From Gracilaria gracilis (lineage: Eukaryota; Rhodophyta; Florideophyceae; Gracilariales; Gracilariaceae): a DNA stretch of 64,000 nucleotides. The stretch lies in NCBI GenBank assembly GCA_030374805.1, contig JARGSG010000025.1:434001-498000 (forward strand), written 5' to 3'. Below the pieces are notes generated by a model, which ran no database searches, was not told the origin of the DNA, and saw only the letters and a list, made by a program, of their open reading frames with translations. A program made the position numbers and the translations under genes. How positions within the stretch are numbered: the first letter of the stretch is position 1; each line of letters begins with the position of its first letter. Below, in pieces: positions 19,235 through 30,594 of the stretch.

Positions 19235-19239
19235 GTGTG
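19235..19239. repeat. Right target-site duplication of the LTR element
   Basis: GTGTG, matching 12877-12881. Confidence 0.8.
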
Positions 19240-21138
19240 TGCGTGTGTGTGCGAGGCACGCGCGCGCGTGACGCGCGCGCGCCGTCGCGTGACGCGGCGG
19301 CGGCTGTGCGGCGGCGCGCGCGTGCGCGCCGCGCTTTTGGTTTGTTGTTTGTAAACTTTATGTTTCGTCTGCGCGCTGCCAACGTCTGGAACGGGCGAAA
19401 TATCTGGCGCGCGGGCGCGGCGGCGGCGCCGCGGTTGGTTGGCGGCCGCCGCCGCCGCCGCCGTCGTCCGTCGCCGCCGCCGCCGCGCGGCGTCTCGCGA
19501 CTTTGCGCAGCGCGCGTTCCACCTGGCGCGCGCGTTGCGCCGGCGTTGGGCTTCGCGCCTTTGCTTGCGATTCGATACCGCTCTCTCGAGTGCGGGCTGC
19601 GCCGCGCTCGCCGCTTCACGCTGCGCCGTTTGTGGTGGCGGCCGCCGCTCTCCTTCGCTGCCTTCGCTCTTGAGCTTTGCTTGGGCTTTTGCTTGTCAGC
19701 TTGGGTCTTCTTCATCCTATCTACTACTGTCCACTGCCTTTATCGCTGACCACCCACCAACGCAGCCTCCGTGTGCAAATGCTTTACCAATCTTCTCCGT
19801 CCCACCGTTGTCAACCACCACTCATCTATCTCCGCCTTATCTCCACCGCCAACCAACGCTCTCTTCAACACTTGTCTACCATCCATCTCCGTCTTCAACA
19901 CAAGCGCCGTCCAACGCCCCGTGTCCAAAACCTATTTTGGTTACCGCTCCTCTACAGCTAGAGTTACTCTCATAGTACGTACTGTTTTATGCCTCCACAT
20001 TTTGGCACCAACTGCATGTGCACCGCTCACCGCACTACACTTTTTGTCGCTTTGCTTCTTCTTGGCCCTGTATGTTTCTCCCACGCTGCCATATTTCCTC
20101 TGTCGCTATCCAGCTTGCAATATCTACCATGCACTATCTCACCTCCCACACTCAATCAACCATGCATTCTTCATCTTTCATATCATGCTTCATCTGCCCT
20201 GTATCTCAAATCGCACCTTGAACCACTACGTGATTGCCATGCGCCCACGCTCATGGTTGCACACCCTCTCTCTCACCTTACGTCACCGCACCGTTAATTT
20301 GCACCGCATCCCCCCTTTCTCGCCGCAAGTCAGCGCTCATCAGCATGCTGTTCTGTCCCCTGAGGGACAGTTTCACACTGAGAAACCAAAAAACCGTTTC
20401 ACCTTTTGACCACGTGGCTGAATTATAACTTGGGGCCATCAATACTGAATAGCCTGCTGAGAACACTCCGCGCTTATGCCAAAAAGCGTTCCTTCGTTTG
20501 CTTTAAACAGATACAGCTTATCGGCTGTCCATCGGCTTCGCATGTGTCGCCAATCTATCACTCCCGCCGCGCCTTTAGGCCTTGAGCAAAGTTAACCCTT
20601 ACCACTTGGCCAAACCCTCTAGGTTTTTTTTTCGTGGCCATTGTCGACGTGTGCTGAGCCGCTAGTGGTCGTGGTCAACGAGTGATCATCACAGTATCTA
20701 TCTTGGTTTCCTCGGAACAGCAACGGTTATGGAACGCCTTCTCCGTACAGTGGTGCACTGCCGTTCTGCCATAAAGTTACAACGAATGACACATTTCTCT
20801 AACAATAGCACAGCTTGTTGTTCCAGCACCATTCATTGAATGCATTCACACACCACTTGTTTCCAACTCCTCTTTATACTAGCAAGTCTTTTCTTTTACA
20901 ACATGTTACCTATTCGTACGATACACTGGCCAGTGCATTTATGCGACTGCCCATTCCCCCAAAACCAACAATATCTCGCAAGATAGCTAGCTAGCTGGTC
21001 ATCAGCTCGACTGCACACAATGCTGCAGACAACAACACCATATCTTCGACCTCATCACCTGTGGTCGCCTCAGTCGCCAAACTGCAAGCGGCAAACATGC
21101 TAGATAGTAACATGCCCACGGTCGGAGCTATCCAGTTG
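19240..21138. other. Gene-free stretch, 1.9 kb
   Basis: The first 500 bp are extremely GC-rich with GCC and GCGC runs; the open frames there on both strands are Arg/Ala-rich readings of the repeats. From about 19700 to 20400 the plus strand is strongly pyrimidine-rich, like a promoter or leader of this genome, yet no gene follows on that strand. It may be the orphaned upstream region of a gene I cannot see, or a non-coding transcript. 20400-21000 shows nothing recognisable. Confidence 0.4.
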
Positions 21139-22863
21139 TTAGAACCAGCGACACGAACCACGCACCGCCACCTTGTCACGTACAATGCTCTCGCGCCCAT
21201 TGCCATCACCCAAGCTGCTCTTCTTCCCTGTACATTTTGTGCCCGTCGCAGCCAACGTTTGTTCCACCTCAAGGCGCTTGTAAAATTCGCTCCTCATTCC
21301 TTTCTCAAACGCATCCGAAAGTTTGATAGCGTCTCCAAGCTGCCGATTCAGCCGATGCACTTCCTCGTCCTTGAACTCGTACACATCCTGCAGCGTTTCC
21401 AGGTTCTTCTCCAGTGTTTCCAAGGTCCTTGAAATGTACTCCACTGCCGGAGAGTCGTTTGCTTGTTCCTCACTTCGACGGTCACCGCGCACACCTCCGG
21501 AAAGAATCCGTTTCAAGCCGCCCATTTTCCACCTCGGAGATGTTGGCCCATCAGCATCGCGAACGTCGTTCGTCGAAGCTTCGCGTCTGATACGTTCATT
21601 ACCGTGGTTGTGGTTCACTGTGCCATCCATGGAGCCTCGAGCTTCGGTTTCATTGCCTTGTCCGCTTCCGTCACGTCGAAGGCGGCTAGTGATTCTGTGC
21701 AAAAGGCCTTGCTGCGTCTGGCCTCGTTCTCTATTCGTTGAGCTGAAAAAGAAGCCAAGAGACCGCCGTTTCCCAATCTGCGGTGCTGAACATTCCTCAG
21801 GATGCGTGTTTGCACCTCGTTCCGTCTCTTCTGAATTGTTTTCCTCCCCTCCTCTACTGCCTTCATCTTCATCGTTCCTGTCTCGCGAGAGCTTGGCCTT
21901 GAAGCGGCCCACAGCTTTGGAACTGCGATGCACAAGCGACCCGACCTGACCTTCGAACCAATGCGGCCTGCGTGGTTCGGAGCTGTTGACCCTGTTGGTG
22001 AGAATAGTTGTCATCTGCTCCACAGCCTTCTCCAGTTCATCCACGTGCTTGTGAACCATAATCGAAGAGCTTTCTGCTCGTTTGAGCTGCTCATCCAACC
22101 TTTTGCTGTGCAAGGACACTTGCGTAGCCATCAACTGCGCCATCTCAGCTTTGTGCAACGCCTTTAGCCTCTCAACGTCGCCGGCGCTTTTCTCCGCCTG
22201 CATCCGTTCAACCTCAGACTCCAGCTTCTTCTTGGCCTGCACAAGAGAGTTGTTCTTCGAACGCAACCCTTTGTTTTCTTGCTTGGCCTCTCTCAGCAAC
22301 CACACGAGCTTCATCCGTCTTTCCTCGTGTTCGGCGCAAATATATTCGAGGTCCAACTTCTCCTTGTTTGCGAAATGGAGGGCCTCTTTCACGCTCCTAA
22401 CCTCCTCCGAAACCTCGCTGAGGCGACGCTTCATGGAGTTCTGCGCCGCCTGTTCCCCGCTTATCACGGAGTTCTCATCTCCCTTCTTCCCGGGACGAGA
22501 AGAGACTGCTTCCAAAACGGCTATGAGTTCTCGCCTATAGACTTCTTCGGCTACATTGGACAGTTTTTTCTTCTTCAGGTTCTCACCGGCGGCGGAGAAA
22601 ACCGAACCCATATCGACCGTCGACTGGCTGTTGCGCGCGTAGCGCAGTAGATCACACCAGACATCCTGCACAATTGGTTCAAATTCTGCTGTGGCATCAG
22701 TACCCAGAGAAGAAGAATTGTGGTTCACAGATCCTGGCTGGATCTTAGGAGACTTCACAGGCTCTCTTTCGTTGGCCTTGCGAGTATCCCGAACGTCTTC
22801 TTGGCGGGATTCACGTTCGAAAAATGCAGTCAGGGTCGCCACTGAGGTTTTCCAGGAGGCCAT
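21139..22863 (-). CDS. Coiled-coil orphan protein
   Basis: A 574-residue hydrophilic protein. A long coiled coil spans roughly residues 145-300 with Glu/Lys/Leu heptads, and a second short one lies around 480-545. The middle is Ser/Arg/Glu-rich and disordered. No enzyme domain or transmembrane segment is seen in this frame. The last 40 residues look less protein-like. A second minus-strand frame (20991-21272) overlaps them and contains a hydrophobic stretch. A small intron or frame change near the 3' end is therefore possible but cannot be settled here. The start is a clean ATG with a TATA box 134 bp upstream. A tethering or cytoskeletal role is a guess from shape only. Confidence 0.6.
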   Translation of the reverse strand: MASWKTSVATLTAFFERESRQEDVRDTRKANEREPVKSPKIQPGSVNHNSSSLGTDATAEFEPIVQDVWCDLLRYARNSQSTVDMGSVFSAAGENLKKKKLSNVAEEVYRRELIAVLEAVSSRPGKKGDENSVISGEQAAQNSMKRRLSEVSEEVRSVKEALHFANKEKLDLEYICAEHEERRMKLVWLLREAKQENKGLRSKNNSLVQAKKKLESEVERMQAEKSAGDVERLKALHKAEMAQLMATQVSLHSKRLDEQLKRAESSSIMVHKHVDELEKAVEQMTTILTNRVNSSEPRRPHWFEGQVGSLVHRSSKAVGRFKAKLSRDRNDEDEGSRGGEENNSEETERGANTHPEECSAPQIGKRRSLGFFFSSTNRERGQTQQGLLHRITSRLRRDGSGQGNETEARGSMDGTVNHNHGNERIRREASTNDVRDADGPTSPRWKMGGLKRILSGGVRGDRRSEEQANDSPAVEYISRTLETLEKNLETLQDVYEFKDEEVHRLNRQLGDAIKLSDAFEKGMRSEFYKRLEVEQTLAATGTKCTGKKSSLGDGNGRESIVRDKVAVRGSCRWF

Positions 22864-24816
22864 TGTTGTTGATGATTAGTGAAATAAAGCGAAAGTGGAA
22901 AGTACAAAGAGCTTGAAAGTTTGGATTGTTCCCTTGCAGTGGTAGGCAGTTCGAGGTGGGAGAGAAACTTGTTGTCTACGGCTTTACGGCTTCCGCCTTT
23001 TATAGTGTTTTGTCTGGGTGATGAACTCACCTGTGTAGTCGACTGAATGATGATTTCATGGTGAAGAGAGCGCTATTACAACTCATTTCAAAGCGAATTG
23101 AATTGACTGCGTCTTCAGTTGCCGCTTTAGGGAGTAATAACCATAATAGGGGCTCGGGAGAGAGTTGGCCTGGGTTGAGGAGAGTGAATTGATATTATCA
23201 TCACAACCAAATCGCTCTCAACATCTGATTTGTTCTCCCATTTTGTGTCCTGGGCCTCAATCATTCTGAATTAGAACGTACCAAAAGGGAGGAACAATGT
23301 TGATCGCAGAGCTTCTATGCATTGAAGGCTGCTTATCGGTAATTATTGAGTCCTGGTTTCGTCCAATATCCCGCTAATCATGAAACCAGAGCCTTGCGCT
23401 TGCTTAATCGTCTCTGAAATGCTCTGTGAACAGCACCAGAAGAAAGTTACGGTTCTTACATGTCACATGTGTTCAGTAGATTGCCGAGCAAAAAGGGAGT
23501 CTGATTACACGGATAGTTAGACAGAGATTACTCTGTCGCGAAGGAAATCCCGAAGTAGGCGTTGATAATGTTGGGGTGCGGTCGAATAGGTTTTCGAAGT
23601 AAGAATTTTCACAAGATGATGCAAAGACAAAGACTGGCCCACAAGCATCGCAACATTTGCATCCAGTCTCTTGTCCCTCCTACCGCGAGCTCAAAAGGCC
23701 AATTTTCACAAGAAAGGAAGCACAAAGCGAGGGCTTACGGTACTTAATCGTAAGGTTTCGCATTACGCGTTTAGCTTGTCCTGAAGCGGTATCATGAAAC
23801 ATCACTGCTCCAAGGATGGACGGTGAGGGATTCTTGAAAGCGTCAAGAGCGTCTCTGCGATGCAGTTTGAGGGCGGTGCCAGAGGGATGCAAGCGGGGAT
23901 CATTCCAAGTCGCTAGTGAACTTGTAACTGCGTCAATATGCGCAGTCACTTTCCAGCTTCTTTAAGATCCGAAACGAATCCTTCCCGCGTGTTTCAACAC
24001 CCCGATACGTTGTCAACAGTCTACTAACCGTGAACTTAGTGCAGAGTCGGCAGTGACAAGTCAAACCCCAGATCTTTCCAGATTAGCGGGAGTACGAACC
24101 ATCACTAATCGTGAACTCCCCTTTTGATTTGGTTTTGGTTCTGGTGCATGACGACGGTGGGACCGTGGACCCTTCCCTTGGACATGGATATCTGCAGGGC
24201 CGGTTTTGATTTTGATGCCAAGCACGAAATCGCAGTGGCAATCGTGACGATAGCAACTCGGCGACTTTTCAAAAGACCAATGAGAATGCAGTTGCAGTTG
24301 CAGTAGCCAATCATACGAAACTAGCTGACGGCATTCAGCCCATTTGGTTATGCTCGACAACTCTAGTAGAGATGCGCTCATAGCCTTCCCAAGCGATTCA
24401 TCTCGGCTTGGCAATAGCTGGCGCCGCTACACTATCGGTTCATGAAATTGTGAGGTGAGCAAGAACCTCCACTAGTTAACGTGGACTATGATGTACCAAC
24501 TTTATCCCAGTACTACAAGCAAGGTTTCCAGGGGAATCCGGTATTCAAAATGATGCGTCTCTCTGCCTAATCCTTCTTCTTGGGTAAGAAAACAAAACGT
24601 AGGAGCATCTACATTAATTTCCTTCGAAAGGCGAAACAACCTCTCCCTCGTTTCCACTTTGCCTTCGCCAGCCTTCTCCTTGAGGTTCTTCCTCCCTGGG
24701 TGTCTCTCTTTTCAAGCGCGCCGTTTATGTCCAAATACAATAAAGGAATGTACACAGTTCACACTATCCCTATGTGAGCGAACTTGATCTCACTCACAGT
24801 AGCCCGCTTTCTATCG
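22864..24816. other. Gene-free stretch, 1.95 kb
   Basis: It holds the promoter of the coiled-coil gene at its left end (TATA box 22997-23005) and presumably 3' flanking DNA of the secreted metallopeptidase gene at its right end. Small open frames (for example 23680-23949 and 24061-24414, minus strand) show no family resemblance. Nothing else recognised. Confidence 0.4.
22997..23005 (-). promoter_or_regulatory. TATA box of the coiled-coil gene
   Basis: CTATAAAAG on the minus strand, 134 bp before the ATG, identical to the box at 3929-3937. Confidence 0.6.
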
Positions 24817-25776
24817 TCAAGGACAGCTATACAATTCTTGGTGCGCTTTTTCAAACTCCTCGTACGTGTGGATGGTTCCCCGGTTTCGAACTAGAACATC
24901 TAACATTTGTTTGTCCTCGCTTCCGCATCGTACCTGCAGACCTCGAATAGCAGAAGCGACATTTCCTTCAATATCCATTGACCCGTTCGCGTCGCTTGTG
25001 AGACATTGAGAGGCCCAGTAACAGGCCCATCCCTCGTTGAAAGCAAACTGTAACGATGTCTTCGTGTCGCACGAATGGTACTCGAAACCTCCATAGGCTT
25101 CAACGTCTTCCATAAAGTGTTCCTTATCACCGTCGAAATAGTTGCGAATGATATGACCATATTCATGTTTTGCGATCTCTGCTGTCATTTCATATCCTCT
25201 GGGTACCTTTATGTTCGTCATGTCCGCAAACGGTACACGTGAAGTAATTTGTTCTTCGGCCAGAACAAAGAATTGAATCTCCTGAGTCCCTCCCCTTCGT
25301 TTGTAATCCTGCAAGACGTCGTTGAAGAGCATGTAACGCTTGCACGAATCGGAATCGGCTTTGACATCACCTAGGTTTACCTTTCCCTGAAACCCTTCAA
25401 CTCCTCTAAACTCCCACTGCCCAACTCCAAAGGTTCGTTTGCTACTTCCCGGTTCAAAGTAATCAAATTCGAAGACAAAGTGAAGAGATCCGGCTGTGAA
25501 CAAGTCGTCGGATGCTGAGTTACGAGATGTATCGAGAGCATTTCCACTCATCGAAAACTTCCCCTCCGCGTCTGTGAATGTGGCTCCAATCTGGTTTACA
25601 GCAAAACCTATCACATGATTAAGGGACACTCGCGAATTCGGAAGTGGCCGCCCATAACAAGTGGCTGTTCCACTAACTATCATGGGCATGTCATTGATAC
25701 ATTGTGAGACGCTCGATGATGCAAGCATTAGTGCCGAGACCCATATCTTGACAAGAGTTGGTAGGTGAACCTTCAT
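24817..25776 (-). CDS. Secreted HEYGH metallopeptidase-like protein
   Basis: A 319-residue protein with a clear signal peptide (about residues 1-25). Residues 32-80 resemble a transthyretin-like or carboxypeptidase-regulatory beta-sandwich: SGTATCYGRPLPNSRVSL followed by TDAEGKFSM. The C-terminal half carries HEYGH at 204-208, which fits the zincin HExxH consensus, and a NEGWA segment at 247-251 that could supply a third zinc ligand. Several Cys suggest disulfides and secretion. Proteins of this combination occur scattered in bacteria, fungi and algae, and their substrates are mostly unknown. Peptidase activity is inferred from the motif alone. The ATG is unambiguous, with a TATA-like box 79 bp upstream. 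Confidence 0.65.
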   Translation of the reverse strand: MKVHLPTLVKIWVSALMLASSSVSQCINDMPMIVSGTATCYGRPLPNSRVSLNHVIGFAVNQIGATFTDAEGKFSMSGNALDTSRNSASDDLFTAGSLHFVFEFDYFEPGSSKRTFGVGQWEFRGVEGFQGKVNLGDVKADSDSCKRYMLFNDVLQDYKRRGGTQEIQFFVLAEEQITSRVPFADMTNIKVPRGYEMTAEIAKHEYGHIIRNYFDGDKEHFMEDVEAYGGFEYHSCDTKTSLQFAFNEGWACYWASQCLTSDANGSMDIEGNVASAIRGLQVRCGSEDKQMLDVLVRNRGTIHTYEEFEKAHQELYSCP

Positions 25777-27727
25777 TCTTCAGCGGAGCAACTATTGTTC
25801 GCTGGTCATCAATTGCCATTAGAGATGGAAAATTCTTTTCACTGATCGTCCGAAGTCTTATAGCAGTGCGATCTCAATGGAAAAGGGTCTCGCTCGTAAG
25901 GCGTTGATCCGGATTGTTGGCATGGGTTCTAAAGGAGGAAGGTGTATAATACAGAGAGCAAAGGGTTTAACAAGGCCATCGAAAGAGTAGCAAATCGAAC
26001 ATTGTTGCACTTCATTGGTGTATGATACTTAAAATGAGTAGTACCAATTCTACAACTAGTTCATTTAGATGGCAATGGTTTTCTTTGACTTCCATCCAGC
26101 ATGCCCACGTTACTGTGGCGGATATTTTGTCTTCGTTTGTTGGCCTCCGAAGTTCGGAATCAGAACCATACAAAGCTTGTCAGGGAAGAAGGTAGATATC
26201 TTTGGAACGCGCCCAAGGAGAGGGACACCACCGCTAACTCGCTCAGATCTTTTGGCAGCTTTCCTTGATGATCATCGACATCATAATTTATATAAAAACC
26301 TTTACGTAATTGGTTCATGAACAGTTTACGAAGGTAGCTATTCACTTTGCGTTCATTCACAACCTTCAATTCTTTGAACACGAACTTGAATCACTTTTCT
26401 TATCTTGACCTACTATATTGCAACATGGCGGTCCGGAAGAGAGGATGCTAGACATACCCCACCTATCTTTCGAAGGTACTGTTACTGTAGTTTTGTAGCA
26501 TAGCTATTAGTGTGCAATTTTATAGAGAGAACTGGTTCGAAAACAGTACGAAACGTAAATCTACAAATCTGATATTACAAGCCGAATTGAGAGCAGGTGT
26601 CCGTCGCTGGCGGCAACGCGTTTGTGAATGAGTTGCAGCTTTCCTGTCCAACATTCCGAATTTGATGTTAGATGGCGTTGCCCAAGCGCGCACCCTGTGA
26701 AACATTATGTTTAGACACGAGCTGTTTCGGAGTCGGTAGAGGTAGTACGAGAGTCCTGTATATCTATATACAGTAGTAAGGTTACAATATGACTGAAGAA
26801 AATGTACTATCGTAACCTTATTATCCTGGTCCCTTGACTAAATCTACAGAAGCTCAACGTTTCAGTCTTCTGTGATGATTATTTTTTTTGGTTTAGATAG
26901 TTGCTTACGGTAGCGTTCCAACATTGAGGGCTGGCCCTCTTATTATCTCAAGTAAAGATTCTGTGTATTCCTCCTATATATGAACAGAGCAACAAGGAGG
27001 CTTTTCGGACCACACGTCAGCATAATTAATATCTTTGCCACACAACCTGCTGCAATGATTGCAATGGACTCCCCGGTTGCCAAAAAGCCAGTTCACATGT
27101 ACAGTACCCTAAGAAGAGCATCGCTCAATAACCTTAAAAAGCCTCGTATAGGAGGAGGCACTCAGAATGAGCGCAACAGCAAGCTCCCTTAACGATAAGT
27201 TTGGGGGTTTCTTCTGTTAGGTTCACTTTGTCTTCATGTGCATTCGTTCAAGTAGAAAGGTTGCTGTAAAGTTATAATGATACACTCAAGAAGTTCAAAC
27301 GTTGTCCAGAAGAATGCCAGCGCCAATTTCATGTTCATGTCGGTCATCGTGCCCCAGCGCATTCTTCAATTGTACTTACTGCCAACAATCACCATTCCAA
27401 ACAGGAAATAGGGCAACTGGAACACTGGTGCCGATTTCTATTCATAAAAGCAACTGGTCAAGAAGTTCAGAACACAATCGTTAGGAGGCTTCCGAAGAGT
27501 GATTCAGGCACTGCGGACCAACTACGCAACCGTGTTCAATCCGGTCGCGGCAGCTTATTTCCAAACAAGCTCTCAATCCGCTCTGGGTTTCCAATTTCCC
27601 AAGTTTTCTCTTGGACAATCTACAATTTGAAGGCCTTCCACTTTGGTACTTGGAAGTAGTTCACCTTGTAATAGTCGCATCGGCCAAGGTCTGATTGGGC
27701 TTTGTTAATCCAAACTGGTTCAAGAAC
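25777..27727. other. Gene-free stretch, 1.95 kb
   Basis: AT-rich. It holds the leftward promoter at its left end. A 9-bp inverted repeat (26777-26785 against 26812-26820) is visible. Short frames such as 26069-26320 have no supporting feature. Nothing else recognised. Confidence 0.4.
25856..25863 (-). promoter_or_regulatory. TATA-like box of the secreted metallopeptidase gene
   Basis: CTATAAGA on the minus strand, 79 bp before the ATG, identical to the octamer upstream of RAE1. Confidence 0.45.
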
Positions 27728-28147
27728 ATGGTACTGGTCACTTTCTTGGTGTTTTTATTCGCATTCACGAGCCGATGCCAAGGCTTGCTCATTGTGTGCT
27801 TTGGCTCTAACTCCGCTCCGACATGCTTCACAGAACACGGAACCTCAGTTCGATGTCGAGGTTTCGACGTAAAACAAGGCTTCATTGCAGTTGGGCTGGG
27901 ATCTGGATCAAGAGATGGGCGCATAAATGTGAAGCAGGTGTTCTATGTTCAGGAGAACAGCACTAGAAAGGATACTTGCGGGCATAGTGGAGAACTAGAA
28001 ACATGGACACACTTCGGGCAATTTGCGCATCACCTGGACCCACCTTTCTGTTTTGTTGAAGAAGCAACACGGGAAGAGGTGCAACTTTATTCGACGGCAA
28101 ATCCATTTGGGACAACTTGTGCTGCTAAGAGTTATAGAAGATCGTGA
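27728..28147 (+). CDS. Small putative secreted Cys-containing protein
   Basis: A 139-residue frame that begins with an ATG and a hydrophobic stretch typical of a signal peptide (residues 1-18, ending near RCQG). The rest has seven to eight Cys and few charged clusters, as in small extracellular proteins. I recognise no family. The isolated position in AT-rich DNA and the lack of a promoter motif keep confidence low; it could be a chance frame or one exon of a larger gene. Confidence 0.4.
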   Translation: MVLVTFLVFLFAFTSRCQGLLIVCFGSNSAPTCFTEHGTSVRCRGFDVKQGFIAVGLGSGSRDGRINVKQVFYVQENSTRKDTCGHSGELETWTHFGQFAHHLDPPFCFVEEATREEVQLYSTANPFGTTCAAKSYRRS

Positions 28148-28787
28148 CGGTGTTGGTTTGAACTGCCTCGGTTTCCACCGGCGCTTTCATTCTGTACAAG
28201 TATTTGTTCACGCTTATCAGATGTTCATATAATTACATATACGTACTTAAAAAAGTGTTGTTCAGTGGCAAGTGTGCTTTACATGTTTGGATCCGTTGAA
28301 TGACTGGGAGTCAAGACTAAACAAAGCACGAATAGGAAAACTGATGTGAATCCCAGTTAATTGATACGTGAAGCATGTGAAACGTGAAGCATGTGAAACG
28401 CTTGGAACTGCTCGCCCTGGGCTGCAACCCGATTCCAAGATTCGCTCTCGCGGCTCGGGCAAGCGGCACTGGCGTGGCGACGAAAATGGTGTCGCAAAAC
28501 GAAAACCCTGCAGCCAACGGCGGCCATTCGGCACACGCGTCCACGTGGCGCCCCAACCACGCGCGATCCGATCTGAGCTCACGCGCACGCGCCCACACAG
28601 CACGCCATCACAGCGAAGTGATGATGATCACATAGATAGATACGCGCACGCACAGAACAACTGTTCCGTGACATTGGAGTGAAACTGTTTCTCCTACATA
28701 CCCTGGTGGCTACTTCACCCGCACGAGTTTGTTCCAAACTTCGCTACGATTCATCGTACATTCCATTCTTATTTGTTGCGTCCCCTC
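28148..28787. other. Upstream region of the KAS II gene
   Basis: 640 bp. It contains a perfect double copy of a 16-bp unit (28367-28398) and a GC-rich CpG-containing patch at 28400-28620. No gene is seen, and no clear TATA box. Confidence 0.4.
28367..28398. repeat. Tandem duplication of a 16-bp unit
   Basis: CGTGAAGCATGTGAAA occurs twice without a gap, about 390 bp upstream of the KAS II start. Confidence 0.8.
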
Positions 28788-30327
28788 ATGAAACGTTTTC
28801 ATACCACGTTTGTTTCAGCGCCTACGACGCTGACTTCTTCTAATTCTAGATGGCTTCGACCAGCCTCTCAGAATGTCACTCCTCTTCCGTCTCGACCTTC
28901 GAGAAGAGTCTCCGGAACTCCCATCAAAATGATCTCCCTTACCCGCGAAACCTCCCACGGAACCGTCAAGCGTGTCGTCGTCACCGGCACAGGAGTCGTG
29001 TCCTGTTTCGGATGTGATTCCGACGTATTCTACTCCTCTCTTCTCGAGGGAAAGAGCGGAGTGACAAGAGTCAGGAATTTTGACACCGATGGATGGAGCA
29101 CCAACTTTGCCGCCTGCATTGACCCGGATTTAGTTGAGACTGACGGATATGTTAGTGGTAAGCAGCTGAGGCGACTTGATCCGTTTCTCGTGTATGCACT
29201 CGTTGCTGGTAAGAAAGCACTTGAGAATGCCAATCTGGGATATGGATCTGATGCACTAGAAGCTATTGATAAGAAGAGGGCGGGCGTTCTTTGTGGCTCT
29301 GGTATGGGCGGATTGAACGTTTACTCGCAGGGCGTCGAGAAGTTGCTTATGCGTGGCCACAACCGTATGTCCCCCTTTTTCGTTCCCTACGCGATCACTA
29401 ATATGGTAAGTTGCTCAGCAGGTGAACATCGGCGAATGAGTGTTGCCAACTCTGTAATCTGACCAACGTTTTCTCTGTTTGTGCCATTTCTACTTGCTCG
29501 GCGATTAGGGGTCTGCGCTCATCGGCATAGAAACAGGCTTTATGGGACCCAACTACTCGGTATCAACGGCGTGCGCGACCGGTAATTTTATGATCAACAA
29601 TGCCGCCATCCACATCAGAAGAGGAGACTGTGACATTTGCCTTGCGGGCGGATCAGAAGCAGCTATTGTACCAGTGGGACTCGGAGGGTTCATTGCTTGT
29701 CGCGCGCTGTCGTCCAGAAATGACAATCCACAGGGGGCGTCAAGGCCATGGGACAAGAATCGCGATGGTTTTGTTATGGGAGAAGGCGCTGGTTTATTGG
29801 TCCTTGAAAGTCTGGAACACGCATTAGAACGCGGTGCTCCAATCATCGGCGAATATCTTGGCGGAGCACAAAGTTGCGATGCTCATCATATCACAGAGCC
29901 AAGACAGGACGGCAGCGGTGTCAGGCTTTGCATAACACAAGCTTTGGATGATGCTGGGGTGAAGAAGGAACAAGTCGATTATATCAACGCACATGCCACT
30001 TCAACACCAGCTGGTGATCTTGCGGAATTCCGGGCAGTGAGAAGCGTGTTTGACGGTGATGTGAGCAAGTTGAAGATGAATGCTACAAAGTCAATGATTG
30101 GTCATGCGCTCGGAGCCGCAGGGGGATTAGAAGCTGTCGCTACTGTTAAGGCGATCCAAACCGGAAAGATTCACCCTACGATTAATATAACTGACCTAGA
30201 ACCAGAAGTTGATATTGATATCGTACCCAATGTCATGCAGGAGGCAGACATTTCCGTCGGTATTTCTAACTCGTTTGGTTTTGGAGGACATAACAGTACT
30301 GTCGTTTTCGGTAAGTACACTGAATGA
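28788..30327 (+). CDS. 3-oxoacyl-ACP synthase II (KAS II), organellar
   Basis: Two exons, 28788-29405 and 29509-30327, give 478 residues. The 103-bp intron starts GTAAGT and ends TTAG. Joining restores the family sequence at residues 205-210, N-M-G-S-A-L. The enzyme condenses malonyl-ACP with acyl-ACP in type II fatty acid synthesis. The Cys-His-His triad is present: Cys228 in STACATGN, His368 in NAHATST, His405 in KSMIGHA. The conserved Lys400 is also there. The C-terminal GFGGHN motif is intact. The first 50 residues are rich in Ser, Thr, Arg and Pro with few acids and probably form a plastid (or mitochondrial) transit peptide. ATG 28788 is the first ATG in the frame. One of only two intron-bearing genes recognised in the window. 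Confidence 0.95.
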
Positions 30328-30594
30328 ATACGTAGTTCATTTGGTGGATAAATGAGTGGCGAACAAGCTAATTGATCAAGAAACTAAAGACGATGTTCAA
30401 TGGTTATCAAAGCATTGAACCTCGATGTCATCCAGTACGGCGGAGAGTACATTATCTAAATGTGAAACCCCTTATCCGCACCGTGTCTTCAAAGTGGGGC
30501 GTAGACTTTTACATTTGCTGCAAACCTTTTCGATTGAAACCAGCGTCCCTTACAAAGACGTTCGTATCCCGAGCCAGCAGCACTCGCTGAGTTC

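Noticed and set aside
19230-19749. Arg-rich frames on both strands right of the LTR element
   Set aside because: Products of extreme GC content; start inside or at the LTR edge.
25935-25955. AATACAGAGAG resembling the U6 snRNA core
   Set aside because: The bases that should follow in U6 (GATTAGCATGG-type) are absent and there is no T-run terminator or stem.
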